Below the pieces are notes generated by a model, which did no database searches, was not told the DNA's origin, and was given only the letters and a program-made list of their open reading frames with translations. A stretch of 64,000 nucleotides of DNA, from positions 11,222,001-11,286,000 of the forward strand of contig CP018627.1 in the NCBI GenBank assembly GCA_002021875.1. The letters run 5' to 3'. The position numbers were made by a program, and so were the translations under genes. The DNA comes from Streptomyces hygroscopicus. GTDB taxonomy: Bacteria > Actinomycetota > Actinomycetes > Streptomycetales > Streptomycetaceae. Position 1 is the first letter of the stretch. Every line of letters starts with the position of its first letter. Positions 1 to 8,493 of the stretch are shown here, in pieces.

Positions 1-210
1 GGCGGCGACGGCCTGCGCGGTGCACCCGCCGATGGAGTGCCCGAGGAGCGCGATCCGCAGGTCGCCGAACTGGGCACGTACGGTCTCGGCGTGCATCGCG
101 ACGAGCGTGTCCCAATCGCGCGGCACCACCTCACCGGCGACCAGCCCCGGGTACTGGATCTCGAACATGTCGCGCTCGCCGTCGAAGCAGGGCGCGAACT
201 TTGCCGCTTG
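1..210 (-). pseudogene. Thioesterase-like alpha/beta hydrolase fragment, cut by left edge
   Basis: Reading leftward, this stretch encodes a PKS/NRPS-type thioesterase segment. It contains a YPGLVAGE-like strand, a DWDTLVAMHAETVRAQFGD helix and then the nucleophile elbow LLGHSIGG with the catalytic Ser. The frame runs off the left edge, so the C-terminal half with the catalytic Asp and His lies outside the window. No convincing start codon or upstream domain is seen to the right of about position 210, so the gene is either truncated at its 5' side or begins with unrecognised sequence. The family assignment to thioesterase/alpha-beta hydrolase is firm; whether it came from a polyketide or nonribosomal synthase is inference. 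Confidence 0.55.
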
Positions 211-766
211 ATGTGTGCGGCGCGCTCTCGTGGCGCACGCGTCAAGGGGGGCTACAGATCGCGCTGGTCCGCCAGCGGGCCGAACCGCTCGGTCGCTCAG
301 CCGGCTGGGTTTTCCGCCGCGTCGTAGACGGTGGCGAGCGGCCCACCGGCCCGGCTGCGCCCCGGCGGCGGGTTTCGAGCCGCTCGAGTGAACGTACACT
401 CGGCTCATGGGTCGCACACGTGCCGTGAGGGAGTGCCTGCAGCAGGCCACCGGTGCGCTGTGCCCGGCCGCTTCGGGTCCGGCAGCCGTCGGCTTGGCGA
501 CCGCGGCTGACGCCCGGGCGCCACAGACCGGCCGCAGCGCGTTGCACGGCCACGGCTAGCGATTCTCACGGCACCTGCCCTGGCTCGCCGCACTTCCGAG
601 AACACCGCAGGACATCGCCTGCCGGGCTGAGCTGTCGCGTCCGGCTCTCATCGGGCATGTCCCCGCCCACCGCTCCACGTCATCACCGCAGCTTCCGGCG
701 CTCCGTCGGTGCTGCCGCCTGGCGACGGCCGCGCGACCGGGCCGAGCCACCTTCGAAGGGATCATT
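211..766. other. Intergenic stretch with no recognisable gene
   Basis: About 550 bases separate the thioesterase fragment from the MurE-like gene. Open frames exist on both strands but are Arg/Pro/Ala-rich and match no family I recognise. A GAAGGGA ribosome-binding site at about 754-760 belongs to the next gene. Confidence 0.4.
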
Positions 767-2245
767 GTGAAGCTGAGTGAGCTGCTGGCCGGGCACGACC
801 ACCACATTCTCCAGGGCGACCCGGAGACGACGTGGATCACCGCGGGCACGACCTTCGATGCCGGCCGGGTAACGCCGGGTTCGCTGTTCATCGCGGTGCC
901 CGGGCACCGTGGAGGCGGTCCCGGCTCCGTCGGACCGGCCCTCGCGCGCGGCGCGGCGGCGGTACTTGTCGACGGCGGGGCACCCGATCTTCCGATGTCG
1001 GCGGCGGGTGTGTGCGCCGTGCGGGTGCCGGATACCCGGACGGCAGCCGCGGTCGTCGCCTCCCGCTATTTTGGCGAGCCGGGGCGGCAGATGGACATGG
1101 TGGCGATCACCGGCACCAACGGGAAGACGTCGGTGTCGTACATGGTCGAGTCAGTGTTGCGGCTCTCCGAGGGCGCGACGGTGGGGGTCATCGGGACGGC
1201 CGGCAGCCGGATCGGCGACGAGCCGATCTTGATGCCGAGGTCGGTACTGACCACGCCTGAGTCGCCGGATTTGCAGTACCTGCTGGGCTGTATGCGCGAC
1301 CGCGGGGCCGGCAGCGTGGTACTGGAGGCCACGTCGATGGCCCTGCTGACGCACCGGGTGGACTGCGCGTTCATCGACGTCGGGGTCTTCACCAATCTGA
1401 CGCAGGATCATCTGGACGATCATGGAACGATGGAGAACTACCGGGACGCCAAGCTTCGCCTGTTCCAGGGCCGGTGCCGGCGCGCGGTGGTCAACGCCGA
1501 CGATCCGGTGGGCGCCGGGATCCAGACGATGATGCCCGGCGCGGTCACCACCTACGGCATCGACACCGAGGCGGCGGACTACCGGGCCACCGAGCTCACC
1601 GTGGATGCTTCCGGCACGCGGTTCGTCCTGCACCACGACGGCCGCAAGTATCCGGCGGCGATTCCCGTACCGGGCCGGTATTCGGTGGCCAACGCGCTGG
1701 CCACCGTGGCGGCCTGCCACGCCCTGGGGCACGACCTGGGCGGCCTGGTCGCCGCGCTCGACCGGATGCCCCCGGTCCCGGGCCGGTTCGAACGCTTTCA
1801 GACCCCGCGCGGCACATCGGTGATCGTGGACTACGCCCACTCACCGGACTCCCTGGACAAGGTCCTGACCACCATCCGGGGCTTCGCCCCCGGCGGTGTC
1901 ATCACCGTCTTCGGCTGTGGCGGGGACCGTGACACCACCAAGCGGGCCGAAATGGGGGAGATTGCCGGGACCCACTCCGACCTGTGCATCCTCACCTCCG
2001 ACAACCCCCGCAACGAAGACCCCGAGGCGATCCTGGACCAGATCACCCCCGGTCTCACGGCAACCGGCACACCGTTCGAACGGTTCACCGACCGCCGTCG
2101 CGCGATCGCCTTCGCCCTGTCCGCCGCGGGCCCGGACGACATCGTCCTGATCGCCGGCAAAGGCAGCGAGCCGCACCAGATCGTCGGTGAAAAACTGCTC
2201 CCCTTCAGCGACATGGCAACAGTGCGCGAACTCGCCCGGGCATAG
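767..2245 (+). CDS. MurE-type UDP-MurNAc tripeptide ligase (accessory copy)
   Basis: Predicted cytoplasmic ATP-dependent Mur ligase of the MurE type, which adds the diamino acid to UDP-MurNAc-L-Ala-D-Glu. The 492 residues show an N-terminal UDP-MurNAc-binding domain (about 1-105), the P-loop GTNGKTS at about 116-122, the central-domain segment FTNLTQDHLDDHGTMENY, a DNPRNEDP motif at about 412 that contacts diaminopimelate in MurE, and GKGSEPHQ at about 464. The GTG start at 767 follows GAAGGGA. Length is normal for MurE. The gene stands outside a dcw cell-division cluster and beside a thioesterase fragment, so it is probably a second copy. It could serve a specialised pathway or cell-wall antibiotic tolerance, but nothing in the sequence decides this. 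Confidence 0.85.
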   Translation: MKLSELLAGHDHHILQGDPETTWITAGTTFDAGRVTPGSLFIAVPGHRGGGPGSVGPALARGAAAVLVDGGAPDLPMSAAGVCAVRVPDTRTAAAVVASRYFGEPGRQMDMVAITGTNGKTSVSYMVESVLRLSEGATVGVIGTAGSRIGDEPILMPRSVLTTPESPDLQYLLGCMRDRGAGSVVLEATSMALLTHRVDCAFIDVGVFTNLTQDHLDDHGTMENYRDAKLRLFQGRCRRAVVNADDPVGAGIQTMMPGAVTTYGIDTEAADYRATELTVDASGTRFVLHHDGRKYPAAIPVPGRYSVANALATVAACHALGHDLGGLVAALDRMPPVPGRFERFQTPRGTSVIVDYAHSPDSLDKVLTTIRGFAPGGVITVFGCGGDRDTTKRAEMGEIAGTHSDLCILTSDNPRNEDPEAILDQITPGLTATGTPFERFTDRRRAIAFALSAAGPDDIVLIAGKGSEPHQIVGEKLLPFSDMATVRELARA

Positions 2246-2837
2246 CGGAGTCCGTCCCGCGCGGGCCCGCGCGATGACGGCAGGACTGCGGGAGGCGATG
2301 GAGCGGATCGAACAGGGGCGGAAGCGTGCCGGGTCGGCGTACGTACCGGGTGCCTGGGAGCGCCGGGTGGTGCGGGATCAGCGGGTCCATCGGGGGCGGT
2401 CCGTTGTGGGCGTGTTCGTCACCCGGCTCGTGGGCGGTGCGCTTCGCTCGACGGGTATGCCCACTGTTGTGGTCAAGATCCGCCGGGTTACAGGTCCGTC
2501 CCAGCGGGCGGCGGCCGCGAACAGGTGAGGAACGGTGGCAGGAACCGCCGTCCCGGCCAGTCGGCGGAGTGCCCCGGAGCATTGTGGCGCCCGGCGTCCG
2601 AGCCCCGTTTCCCGCGCCGGACGGCGGCGGGGGAGGGGTGCGGGAGGGGCAGCGCGGGCGGGGTGTGACCGGTGGTGGTCCGCATTGCGCCTGGCTGTGT
2701 GTGTAACAGGGATGTATCAGAGGGGCGATTGGGCGGAACGTTCGCCGGGGCGGGCGGCTCCTGCTGATCAGAAACGCTCGCTCGTACCGACGTGTACCGA
2801 GCGGCCGGCACCCCCAACCGATACTGAGGAAGAAACG
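2246..2837. other. Intergenic region upstream of the lipoprotein
   Basis: No gene is supported here. A 16-bp perfect GC palindrome (2258-2273) lies just after the MurE-like gene; it has no loop or T-run and cannot be called a terminator. The last bases (GAGGAAG at about 2826-2832) form the ribosome-binding site of the next gene. Confidence 0.4.
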
Positions 2838-3503
2838 ATGCGCGTTCACAAGCTCACCTTCGCCGCCCTGGTCGTTGCTGCGGGCCTTTCGCTCACGGCC
2901 TGCCAGAACGACGATGACGGCTCGGGACAGAGCGACCCGTCGTCCTCCGCGTCCAGCGCGTCTTCCTCGGGCGGCGGTTCGGGCTCGGGCGGTTCGGATC
3001 AGGGCGGCGGGAAGGACTCCGCCGGGAAGGACTCCGGCGGGCAGGGCACGGCCGCCGGGACCGGCTCCAACGAGAACGGCAAGGTCGGCAAGTGCCGCAC
3101 CGACGAGCTGGAGGTCACGGCGGCGGACCGCACCATCGGCGGCGACGGCGAGGGCACCGTCGCGGTGACGCTGAAGAACGGTGGCGGCCGGGACTGCACG
3201 ATCTCCGGGTTCGCGGGCGTCGACCTGAAGACCAGCGAGGGGGCGCTGTCCGCGAAGCGCAGTGGTGAGCCGGCCGACCCGCACATCCTCAAGGACGGGG
3301 AGTCGACGTACTTCGGCGTCAACTACCCGATCAACGAGTCGGGCGGCTCCGGCGTCCGCGTCACGGGGCTGGTGGTGACCCCGCCGAACGAGACGAAGTC
3401 GGTCACCCTCGACTGGCCGGGCGGCGGCACGCTGCCCGTCACGGACGGCGCCGGCTCCCCGGTGAAGGTCGGCCCGATCGGGGGCATCGGTCAGGGCGGC
3501 TGA
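2838..3503 (+). CDS. DUF4232-containing secreted lipoprotein
   Basis: A 221-residue lipoprotein, exported and lipid-anchored outside the membrane. The ATG at 2838 follows GAGGAAG. Residues 1-22 form a signal peptide with Lys/Arg at the start, a hydrophobic core and a lipobox LTAC with the acylated Cys at 22. Residues ~25-75 are a low-complexity Ser/Gly/Asp/Lys linker. Residues ~80-221 match the DUF4232 beta-sandwich common in Streptomyces (KCRTDEL start, CTISGFAGVDL, a late TLDWPGGG strand) with a conserved Cys pair. Its substrate is unknown. It stands alone and is followed by a strong hairpin terminator. Confidence 0.9.
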   Translation: MRVHKLTFAALVVAAGLSLTACQNDDDGSGQSDPSSSASSASSSGGGSGSGGSDQGGGKDSAGKDSGGQGTAAGTGSNENGKVGKCRTDELEVTAADRTIGGDGEGTVAVTLKNGGGRDCTISGFAGVDLKTSEGALSAKRSGEPADPHILKDGESTYFGVNYPINESGGSGVRVTGLVVTPPNETKSVTLDWPGGGTLPVTDGAGSPVKVGPIGGIGQGG

Positions 3504-3516
3504 CCCGCACGTCCCA

Positions 3517-3554
3517 GGGTGCTCGGGCTGCACCGCGCCGCTGCCCGAGCACCC
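3517..3554. terminator. Hairpin terminator after the lipoprotein gene
   Basis: A perfect 12-bp inverted repeat, GGGTGCTCGGGC (3517-3528) and GCCCGAGCACCC (3543-3554), with a 14-nt loop. It starts 14 bp after the lipoprotein stop codon. There is no U-tract, which is usual in Streptomyces. Confidence 0.75.
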
Positions 3555-3646
3555 GCCAGTACGGCCTGTCCCAGCGGGCTCCGATCGCCGTCTCCGACCG
3601 CATCGCCTCACCGCGCTCGCCCACAGCGGCCTGGGAGGTTCTGAAC

Positions 3647-4780
3647 CTATGCCCGCTCGGGTCGTTCCGGGTTCGGGACGAAGGCGGGTAGCGCGGCGAG
3701 GCTGTGGCGCACGGCCTCGCCCCCGTACTTGAACATCTGCCGCTCGTAGTCGCCGACCGCGCCGAGGAGGTCTTGGCGGCGCTCGACGGTCTCGATCAGG
3801 CAGCGGCGCAGCAGGTCGGCATCGCGCAGGGCGGTGTTCGCACCGTTGCCGCCGGTCGGGGAGGTGGCGTGGATGGCGTCTCCGAGCAGCGTGACCGGAC
3901 CGGGCGCCCAGCGCTCGCGGGGCTCGACCACCCGGATGGACAGCAGGGTGCTGTTGTCCGGGTCGGCCTGCTCGATGAGCGCCTGCAGGTCCGGATGCCA
4001 GCCCTCCATCCTGGACAGCACGGCCTCCTGCGCGGTCGGGGCGCCGAGCGAGCCGTTCGGTGGCAGGAGCATGGCCCAGCGCACGTAGTCGCGGATATCG
4101 GGGAGGGTCACCTCGGGTGCCAGTTCCTCGGCCGCCTGCTTGGGCGGGGTACGGAAACGCATCGCTCCGAGCATCAGGCTCACCCCGTCCCCGGCGATCT
4201 TCGAGCCGAAGGCCGGCGCCAGGGTGGCAAAGCGCTCGGTCAGCGGCGTACGGCCGATGACGAACCGGGCGCCGGTGTCGGTCGCGGTGGTCTGCGGCGA
4301 GAGCACCGCGCGGACGGCGGAGCCGACCCCGTCCGCCCCGACGAGCAGGTCGGCGGTGGTCGGGTCGCCGTGCGCGAACCGGGCTTCGACCTTGCCGTCG
4401 TCCAGTACGTCGTAGCCGGTCAGCGCGGCCCCGGTGCGCACGGTGAGTCCGGTCACCAGCAGGTGCCGCAGCACTTGCCGGTCGATCACGATCCCGGTCT
4501 TGCCGGGGCCGAGTTCGCCGATCCGGTTCAGCTGCGGGTCCAGGACCAGCCGCTCGGCATAGGCGTCACCGACGATCGCGTCCAGCAGCGGGTGCCAGCG
4601 CGGCGGCAGACAGCCGCGCAGCGCCTCGAGCCCTACCGGGCTCAGCAAGAGCCGGTAGCCCTGGAACCGCGCGGTGATCGCCGGGTCCCGCTCGTACACG
4701 TCGGTCTCGATCCCGGCACCACGCAGACCCTGTGCCAAGCACAGACCTCCCAGACCGGCTCCGACCACGGAAACTCGCAT
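3647..4780 (-). CDS. FAD-dependent monooxygenase
   Basis: A 377-residue flavoprotein of the PHBH-like class A monooxygenase family, expected to bind FAD and use NAD(P)H and O2 to hydroxylate an unknown, probably aromatic, substrate. It shows the dinucleotide-binding VVGAGLGGLCLAQGL at about 4-18 followed by an acidic residue after VYE, and the second FAD motif LLGDAIHATSPTGGNGAN near residue 300. ATG 4780 is preferred over GTG 4783 because AGGAGG lies 6 nt upstream. It is divergent from the TetR gene at 4925, with two strong palindromes between them, so repression by that TetR is likely. Confidence 0.85.
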   Translation of the reverse strand: MRVSVVGAGLGGLCLAQGLRGAGIETDVYERDPAITARFQGYRLLLSPVGLEALRGCLPPRWHPLLDAIVGDAYAERLVLDPQLNRIGELGPGKTGIVIDRQVLRHLLVTGLTVRTGAALTGYDVLDDGKVEARFAHGDPTTADLLVGADGVGSAVRAVLSPQTTATDTGARFVIGRTPLTERFATLAPAFGSKIAGDGVSLMLGAMRFRTPPKQAAEELAPEVTLPDIRDYVRWAMLLPPNGSLGAPTAQEAVLSRMEGWHPDLQALIEQADPDNSTLLSIRVVEPRERWAPGPVTLLGDAIHATSPTGGNGANTALRDADLLRRCLIETVERRQDLLGAVGDYERQMFKYGGEAVRHSLAALPAFVPNPERPERA

Positions 4781-4809
4781 CACACACCTCCTGAACAGAC
4801 TTTCCGAAC

Positions 4810-4830
4810 CCTGCTCAGGACCTGAGCAGG
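4810..4830. promoter_or_regulatory. Palindromic operator upstream of the FAD monooxygenase
   Basis: CCTGCTCAGG at 4810-4819 and its exact complement at 4821-4830 are separated by one base. The site lies 30 bp upstream of the monooxygenase start, a suitable position for repressor or activator control. Its sequence differs from the neighbouring 4870-4905 palindrome, so two different proteins could bind here. Confidence 0.6.
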
Positions 4831-4869
4831 GGTGCGCGAACCACGCCGATACGAACTTAGTTCTGTTGG

Positions 4870-4905
4870 CACGATCTAAGATCTACTTAGCGAACTTAGA
4901 TCGTG
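4870..4905. promoter_or_regulatory. Palindromic operator upstream of tetR
   Basis: CACGATCTAAG (4870-4880) and CTTAGATCGTG (4895-4905) form a perfect 11-bp inverted repeat with a 14-bp centre. CGAACTTAG also occurs twice as a direct repeat (4852-4860 and 4891-4899). The right arm lies directly upstream of the likely -10 hexamer TATAGT (4912-4917), so binding would block tetR transcription. Confidence 0.65.
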
Positions 4906-4924
4906 TCAAGCTATAGTGATCGGT

Positions 4925-5680
4925 ATGCCCTCCGATCCCCGGCAACGCCGAGCAGCTCGTCACGCCCAGCCCGCTGGGGAGCCCGCAGCGGCGTCACCAC
5001 GCAAGAAGCCCATCACGGTCGATCGGATCACCGACGCCGCCCTGCAAGTCGTGGCCACCGAGGGCTACGACGCACTGACCATCCGTCGAGTCGCCGCGGT
5101 GCTCGGCACCGGACCGTCGTCGCTGTACGCGCACATCGTCAGCAAAGAGGACATCGACGATCTGCTCGTCGGCCGGCTCTGCTCCGAGGTCGCGCTGCCC
5201 GAACCGGACCCGGCCACGTGGCGCAAGCAGATCCTCGACGTGTACGCGCAGATCCGCGACCAGTACCTGAAATACCCCGGAGTCTCCCGTGCCGCGCTGG
5301 GCGTAGTCCCGACCAATCTCTCCACGTTGCGGGTCAGAGAAGGGCTTTTGGCGATCCTGCTCGCCGGCGGAATCGAACCGCAGAGCGCCGCCTGGGTGCT
5401 CGACGCCCTGTCCCTCTACGTCAGCGCCTACGCCCTGGAGCAGTCACTGGTCCAGCAGCGGCGGAAACACCCGGACCAGGAATGGGTCCTTGGCCGCGAC
5501 GAGCTGATCCGCCGGTTCACCGCGCTGCCGGCCGACACGTTTCCGCAGACCCGACGCTATGCCGCTGAGCTGACCTCCGGCACCGGACACGACCGGTTCG
5601 AGTTCACCCTCGGCCTGATCATGGACAACCTCACCCAGCCCCGGCCCCAGCCGACACCGGCATCCGACACCGCCGGCTGA
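4925..5680 (+). CDS. TetR-family repressor divergent from the FAD monooxygenase
   Basis: A DNA-binding regulator of about 251 residues. A flexible N-terminus precedes the TetR helix-turn-helix (ITDAALQVVATEGYDALT through RRVAAVLGTGPSSLYAHI, about residues 34-75), then a helical domain like that of tetracycline-repressor-type TetR proteins. The start is uncertain. GTG 4916 is in frame but overlaps a good -10 hexamer (TATAGT 4912-4917), while ATG 4925 lies at the expected transcription start, suggesting a leaderless mRNA. Palindromes at 4810-4830 and 4870-4905 make autoregulation and control of the divergent monooxygenase likely. The ligand is unknown. Confidence 0.85.
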   Translation: MPSDPRQRRAARHAQPAGEPAAASPRKKPITVDRITDAALQVVATEGYDALTIRRVAAVLGTGPSSLYAHIVSKEDIDDLLVGRLCSEVALPEPDPATWRKQILDVYAQIRDQYLKYPGVSRAALGVVPTNLSTLRVREGLLAILLAGGIEPQSAAWVLDALSLYVSAYALEQSLVQQRRKHPDQEWVLGRDELIRRFTALPADTFPQTRRYAAELTSGTGHDRFEFTLGLIMDNLTQPRPQPTPASDTAG

Positions 5681-5827
5681 ACGCCGCAACCCGAGGCGGG
5701 TCTGTACCGGTGTAACTCCCGATCATGGAAGTAGCACCTGACGAGTGACGTGACTGCCTCGGTTGAGGCGGTTGAAGAGGTCCGGCCGTCAGGTCAGCTT
5801 CAACTCACCCAACCCGCGCGGCTCTTC

Positions 5828-6427
5828 TCATGTCACGGCTCGACCGGGACGATCACCATGTCCGCCGAGGCCGTAAAGCTGCTCGGCTTGAATCGCGTCT
5901 ACCGGGACCTCGAAGACGATCTCGAGCCCGTCGCGCTCGTCCCACTGCTCGCCGACGCGCGTGAAACCGAAGCCCGCAATGGTGGCCAGGGAGGCGTTGT
6001 TGTCGGGGCTGATAGCGGCTCGCACGGTCGTGATGCCGGGTTCGGCGACGGCCCTGACGAGCAGCGCCGTCAGCATGGCGCGGGCGTAGCCCTGGCGGCG
6101 GTACCCGGGCACGACGGTGTAGCCGACCTCGACCATGCCGGCCTCGTCCGGCGGTCCGTGGAACCCGGCGTAGCCGACGACAGCTTCGTCCGGCTCGGAC
6201 ACCGCGATCCGCGTGATCCAGGGCGCGGCGGACGGGTCCGCGGCGAGCTGGTCGGCGCGATAGCCGAAGACCCAGCGAGCCCGGTCGCGGACGAAGTATT
6301 CGTCAAGGGCGATCCCGGCCTCGGCGCTGCCGCCGGCGAGGTCACCGTCGGCAAGCGCCCGCAGCGCCTTCGCGCTGAGCTCGACGAAGCGGACACGTTT
6401 GGGGAGGGGGAGAGGTTCGTTATTCAT
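5828..6427 (-). CDS. GNAT-family N-acetyltransferase
   Basis: A 199-residue acetyl-CoA-dependent acetyltransferase of unknown substrate. The acetyl-CoA pyrophosphate-binding motif is visible as VVPGYRRQGYARAML (motif A, RxxGxA type), followed by the usual ISPDNNASLATIAGFGF segment of motif B. ATG 6427 is chosen because homology starts near there; an in-frame start 60 bp upstream (6487) would add an atypical N-terminus. It is transcribed in the same direction as, and downstream of, the quinone oxidoreductase, with a terminator between them. Confidence 0.8.
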   Translation of the reverse strand: MNNEPLPLPKRVRFVELSAKALRALADGDLAGGSAEAGIALDEYFVRDRARWVFGYRADQLAADPSAAPWITRIAVSEPDEAVVGYAGFHGPPDEAGMVEVGYTVVPGYRRQGYARAMLTALLVRAVAEPGITTVRAAISPDNNASLATIAGFGFTRVGEQWDERDGLEIVFEVPVDAIQAEQLYGLGGHGDRPGRAVT

Positions 6428-6527
6428 CGCGGAGATGCTCGCCCAGCACCGGAGGGCTGTCCACCGTTTTACGGTCTCGGCGGACATGGTGATCGCCAGA
6501 GGCGGGAGGTTACCAGCCGTTCGTCAG

Positions 6528-6551
6528 GGGGCCTCGCTCATGCGAGGCCCC
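6528..6551. terminator. Hairpin terminator after the quinone oxidoreductase
   Basis: GGGGCCTCGC (6528-6537), tetraloop TCAT, then GCGAGGCCCC (6542-6551): a perfect 10-bp stem. It begins 11 bp beyond the stop codon of the leftward gene ending at 6562. Confidence 0.75.
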
Positions 6552-6561
6552 ACGACGGGGA

Positions 6562-7494
6562 TCAGACGGTGAGGACAAGCTTGCCCTGGAGGTGCCCGCC
6601 GTCGAGTAGCCGGTGCGCGTCGGCGACGCCCTCGAACGGGAACGTCTCCTGCACATGGACCCGGAGCCTGCCCTGTTCGACGAGTTCGACGAGACCTCGC
6701 AGGGCGACCGGATCGGGGTCGACCGCGATGCCGCTGAAGCGCATGCCGGCCGCCTCGTACTTGGCGACGAGCTCCGAATCCCCCTCGGCGACCGCCGTCA
6801 CCAAGTGACCGCCCGGGCGGAGCACTTCGAGCGACCGCTCGACGGTGTCGCCGCCGATCGTGTCGAGCACGACGTCGATGTCGCGAACCGCCTCGGCGAA
6901 GTCGACCGCCGTGTAGTCGATCACCTCGTCGGCGCCGAACCCCTCGACGAACTTCCGCTTGTTCCCGCCGGCGGTCGCGATCACGTGCGCACCGAGCGCT
7001 TTCGCGATCTGGATCGCGACGTGGCCGACCCCGCCACCACCGCCGTGGACCAGGACACGGTCGCCCTCGGTCACGCCGCCGAGGTCGACGAGGCCCTGCC
7101 ACGCCGTCAGCCCGACGACCGGCAGCGCCGCCGACTCGACGTGCGAGAGCGACGCCGGCTTGCGGACCAGGTGCAACGCCGGCGCCGCCACGACCTCGGC
7201 GTACGCGCTCGCCGCCCGCGGGAACAGCGGCATCCCGAACACCTCGTCGCCAGGCCTGAACCGATACGTCAGCGACCCCTCCTCGACCACGCCGCTGATG
7301 TCCCAGCCGAGGATGAACGGCGGCCGACCGAGCATCGGGGGGAACTCACCGGCGCGCAGGAGCGCCTCCAGCGGGTTCAGCCCGATCGCCTTGACGCGGA
7401 CGAGAACCTCGGTCGGGAGGGGCTGGGGCTCGGGCGCGTCCACGATGGTGAGCACCTCGGGACCGCCGAGCGACTGCTGGGTAATGACTCGCAT
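6562..7494 (-). CDS. NADP-dependent quinone oxidoreductase (zinc-less MDR family)
   Basis: A 310-residue medium-chain reductase of the quinone-oxidoreductase type, expected to reduce quinones or enones with NADPH in the cytosol. It has an N-terminal GroES-like fold (MRVITQQSLGGPEV start, then a GLNPLEALLRAGEFPP loop) and a Rossmann domain with VLVHGGGGGVGHVAIQIAKA at about 140-160. The structural and catalytic Zn ligands of alcohol dehydrogenases are absent. ATG 7494 follows AGGAGAG. It is divergent from the HxlR gene at 7571, the arrangement seen for QorR/qor in corynebacteria. Confidence 0.9.
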   Translation of the reverse strand: MRVITQQSLGGPEVLTIVDAPEPQPLPTEVLVRVKAIGLNPLEALLRAGEFPPMLGRPPFILGWDISGVVEEGSLTYRFRPGDEVFGMPLFPRAASAYAEVVAAPALHLVRKPASLSHVESAALPVVGLTAWQGLVDLGGVTEGDRVLVHGGGGGVGHVAIQIAKALGAHVIATAGGNKRKFVEGFGADEVIDYTAVDFAEAVRDIDVVLDTIGGDTVERSLEVLRPGGHLVTAVAEGDSELVAKYEAAGMRFSGIAVDPDPVALRGLVELVEQGRLRVHVQETFPFEGVADAHRLLDGGHLQGKLVLTV

Positions 7495-7570
7495 GACTCT
7501 CCTGGCTTTGGAGGGGGGGAGAGAACTCAGACTAGGTTTCTGATAGGAACCAGCAGGTACCTTTGGAGCC

Positions 7571-7957
7571 ATGAGCGGTTTCGGTCCCGGTGATCCCTTT
7601 CTCGCCGACTGTCCGGCGCGTCTGACGGTCGAGCTGATCGCCGACAAGTGGACGGCGGTCGTGCTCTACGGCCTCAGCAAGGGCCCGGTGCGCCATGGCG
7701 AGCTGATCGACCTGATCGGCGGCATCTCCCGCAAGATGCTCACCCAGACGCTCCGACGGCTCCAGGCGCACGGACTCATCCGCCGCCACGCCTACGCCGA
7801 GGTGCCGCCCCGCGTCGAGTACGAGCTCACCCCGCTCGGGGCGACGCTGATCGATCCGATCCACATGCTGACCGAGTGGGCGAGGGCGAACGGCGACGCG
7901 GTGCTCGATGCGCTCGACGCCGACGCCGATCCCGAGCCGGTCGCCCATAGCGACTGA
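7571..7957 (+). CDS. HxlR-family redox-type regulator
   Basis: A 128-residue winged-helix regulator of the HxlR/DUF24 family. DCPARLTVELIADKW near the N-terminus carries the single Cys (residue 14) at the position of the redox-sensing Cys in YodB, HypR and QorR. RKMLTQTLRRLQAHGLI is the recognition helix and VPPRVEYELTPLG the wing. It is divergent from the quinone oxidoreductase across a 76-bp gap containing an 8-bp palindrome AGGTACCT (7555-7562) and an imperfect GGTTTC/GGAACC pair. The likely role is thiol- or quinone-sensitive repression of the divergent gene; the target is inferred from position. Confidence 0.9.
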   Translation: MSGFGPGDPFLADCPARLTVELIADKWTAVVLYGLSKGPVRHGELIDLIGGISRKMLTQTLRRLQAHGLIRRHAYAEVPPRVEYELTPLGATLIDPIHMLTEWARANGDAVLDALDADADPEPVAHSD

Positions 7958-7992
7958 GGCCCCCGCCAGGGCACTGAGTACCCTCTCGGCCG

Positions 7993-8372
7993 CTACTCGG
8001 TATCGGCCCGGCCGCGCTCGGTCCGCAGGCTCTCGATGCGTTGGACGATCTGCCCTATCGGGGTGGTGGTCCTGGCCACGACCACGAGCGTCTCACCGGT
8101 CTCACCCCAAGTGCGGTGCACGAGGTCAAGCGCGTGGTCCACGGCGGACGCGACATCTCCGCCGGCGCCCGAACGCGGCCAGATGCGCAGTCCGTAGTTG
8201 TGCGCGGCGAGGACGCTCGCGGCGACGGTGTACGCGCGCAGCTCGCCGTCCGGCGTGGCGGCGAAGCGGCGCCGAGCGCACCGTCGCCGACAACCACCAC
8301 CTGAACGTGGCGCAGTTCGGTGGCCAGGATCGCGCCAGTCGGCCCGCACCCGGCCATGATCACGTCGAACAT
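7993..8372 (-). pseudogene. Remnant beginning as a FAD-dependent oxygenase
   Basis: ATG 8372 begins FDVIMAGCGPTGAILATELR, the FAD-binding N-terminus of aromatic-polyketide oxygenases, but homology stops after about 28 residues. The sequence then continues in another frame as a coding-like segment ending at 7993 (it includes RAYTVAASVLAAHNYGLRIW) that I do not recognise. A longer frame from 8493 overlaps the start with an unrelated N-terminus. This is best read as two gene fragments joined by a deletion, not as a functional gene. Confidence 0.5.
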
Positions 8373-8493
8373 GGGGGGCGCGCGATCGGCGCCGGAGGCC
8401 GACGACCGGAGTCCGGGGGAGGCCGCTCACGGTGAAGTCGCGCTCGACAGTATCGTTCGACGACGGCTCGGCGGTGAACTGCTGAGAGTCCAT

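Noticed and set aside
2258..2273. 16-bp perfect GC palindrome after the MurE-like gene
   Set aside because: No loop or U-tract and simple CG composition; such palindromes arise by chance in very GC-rich DNA.
2205..3611. Long minus-strand open frame over the lipoprotein
   Set aside because: The plus strand has a signal peptide, lipobox and DUF4232 domain; the minus frame is Arg/Pro-rich.
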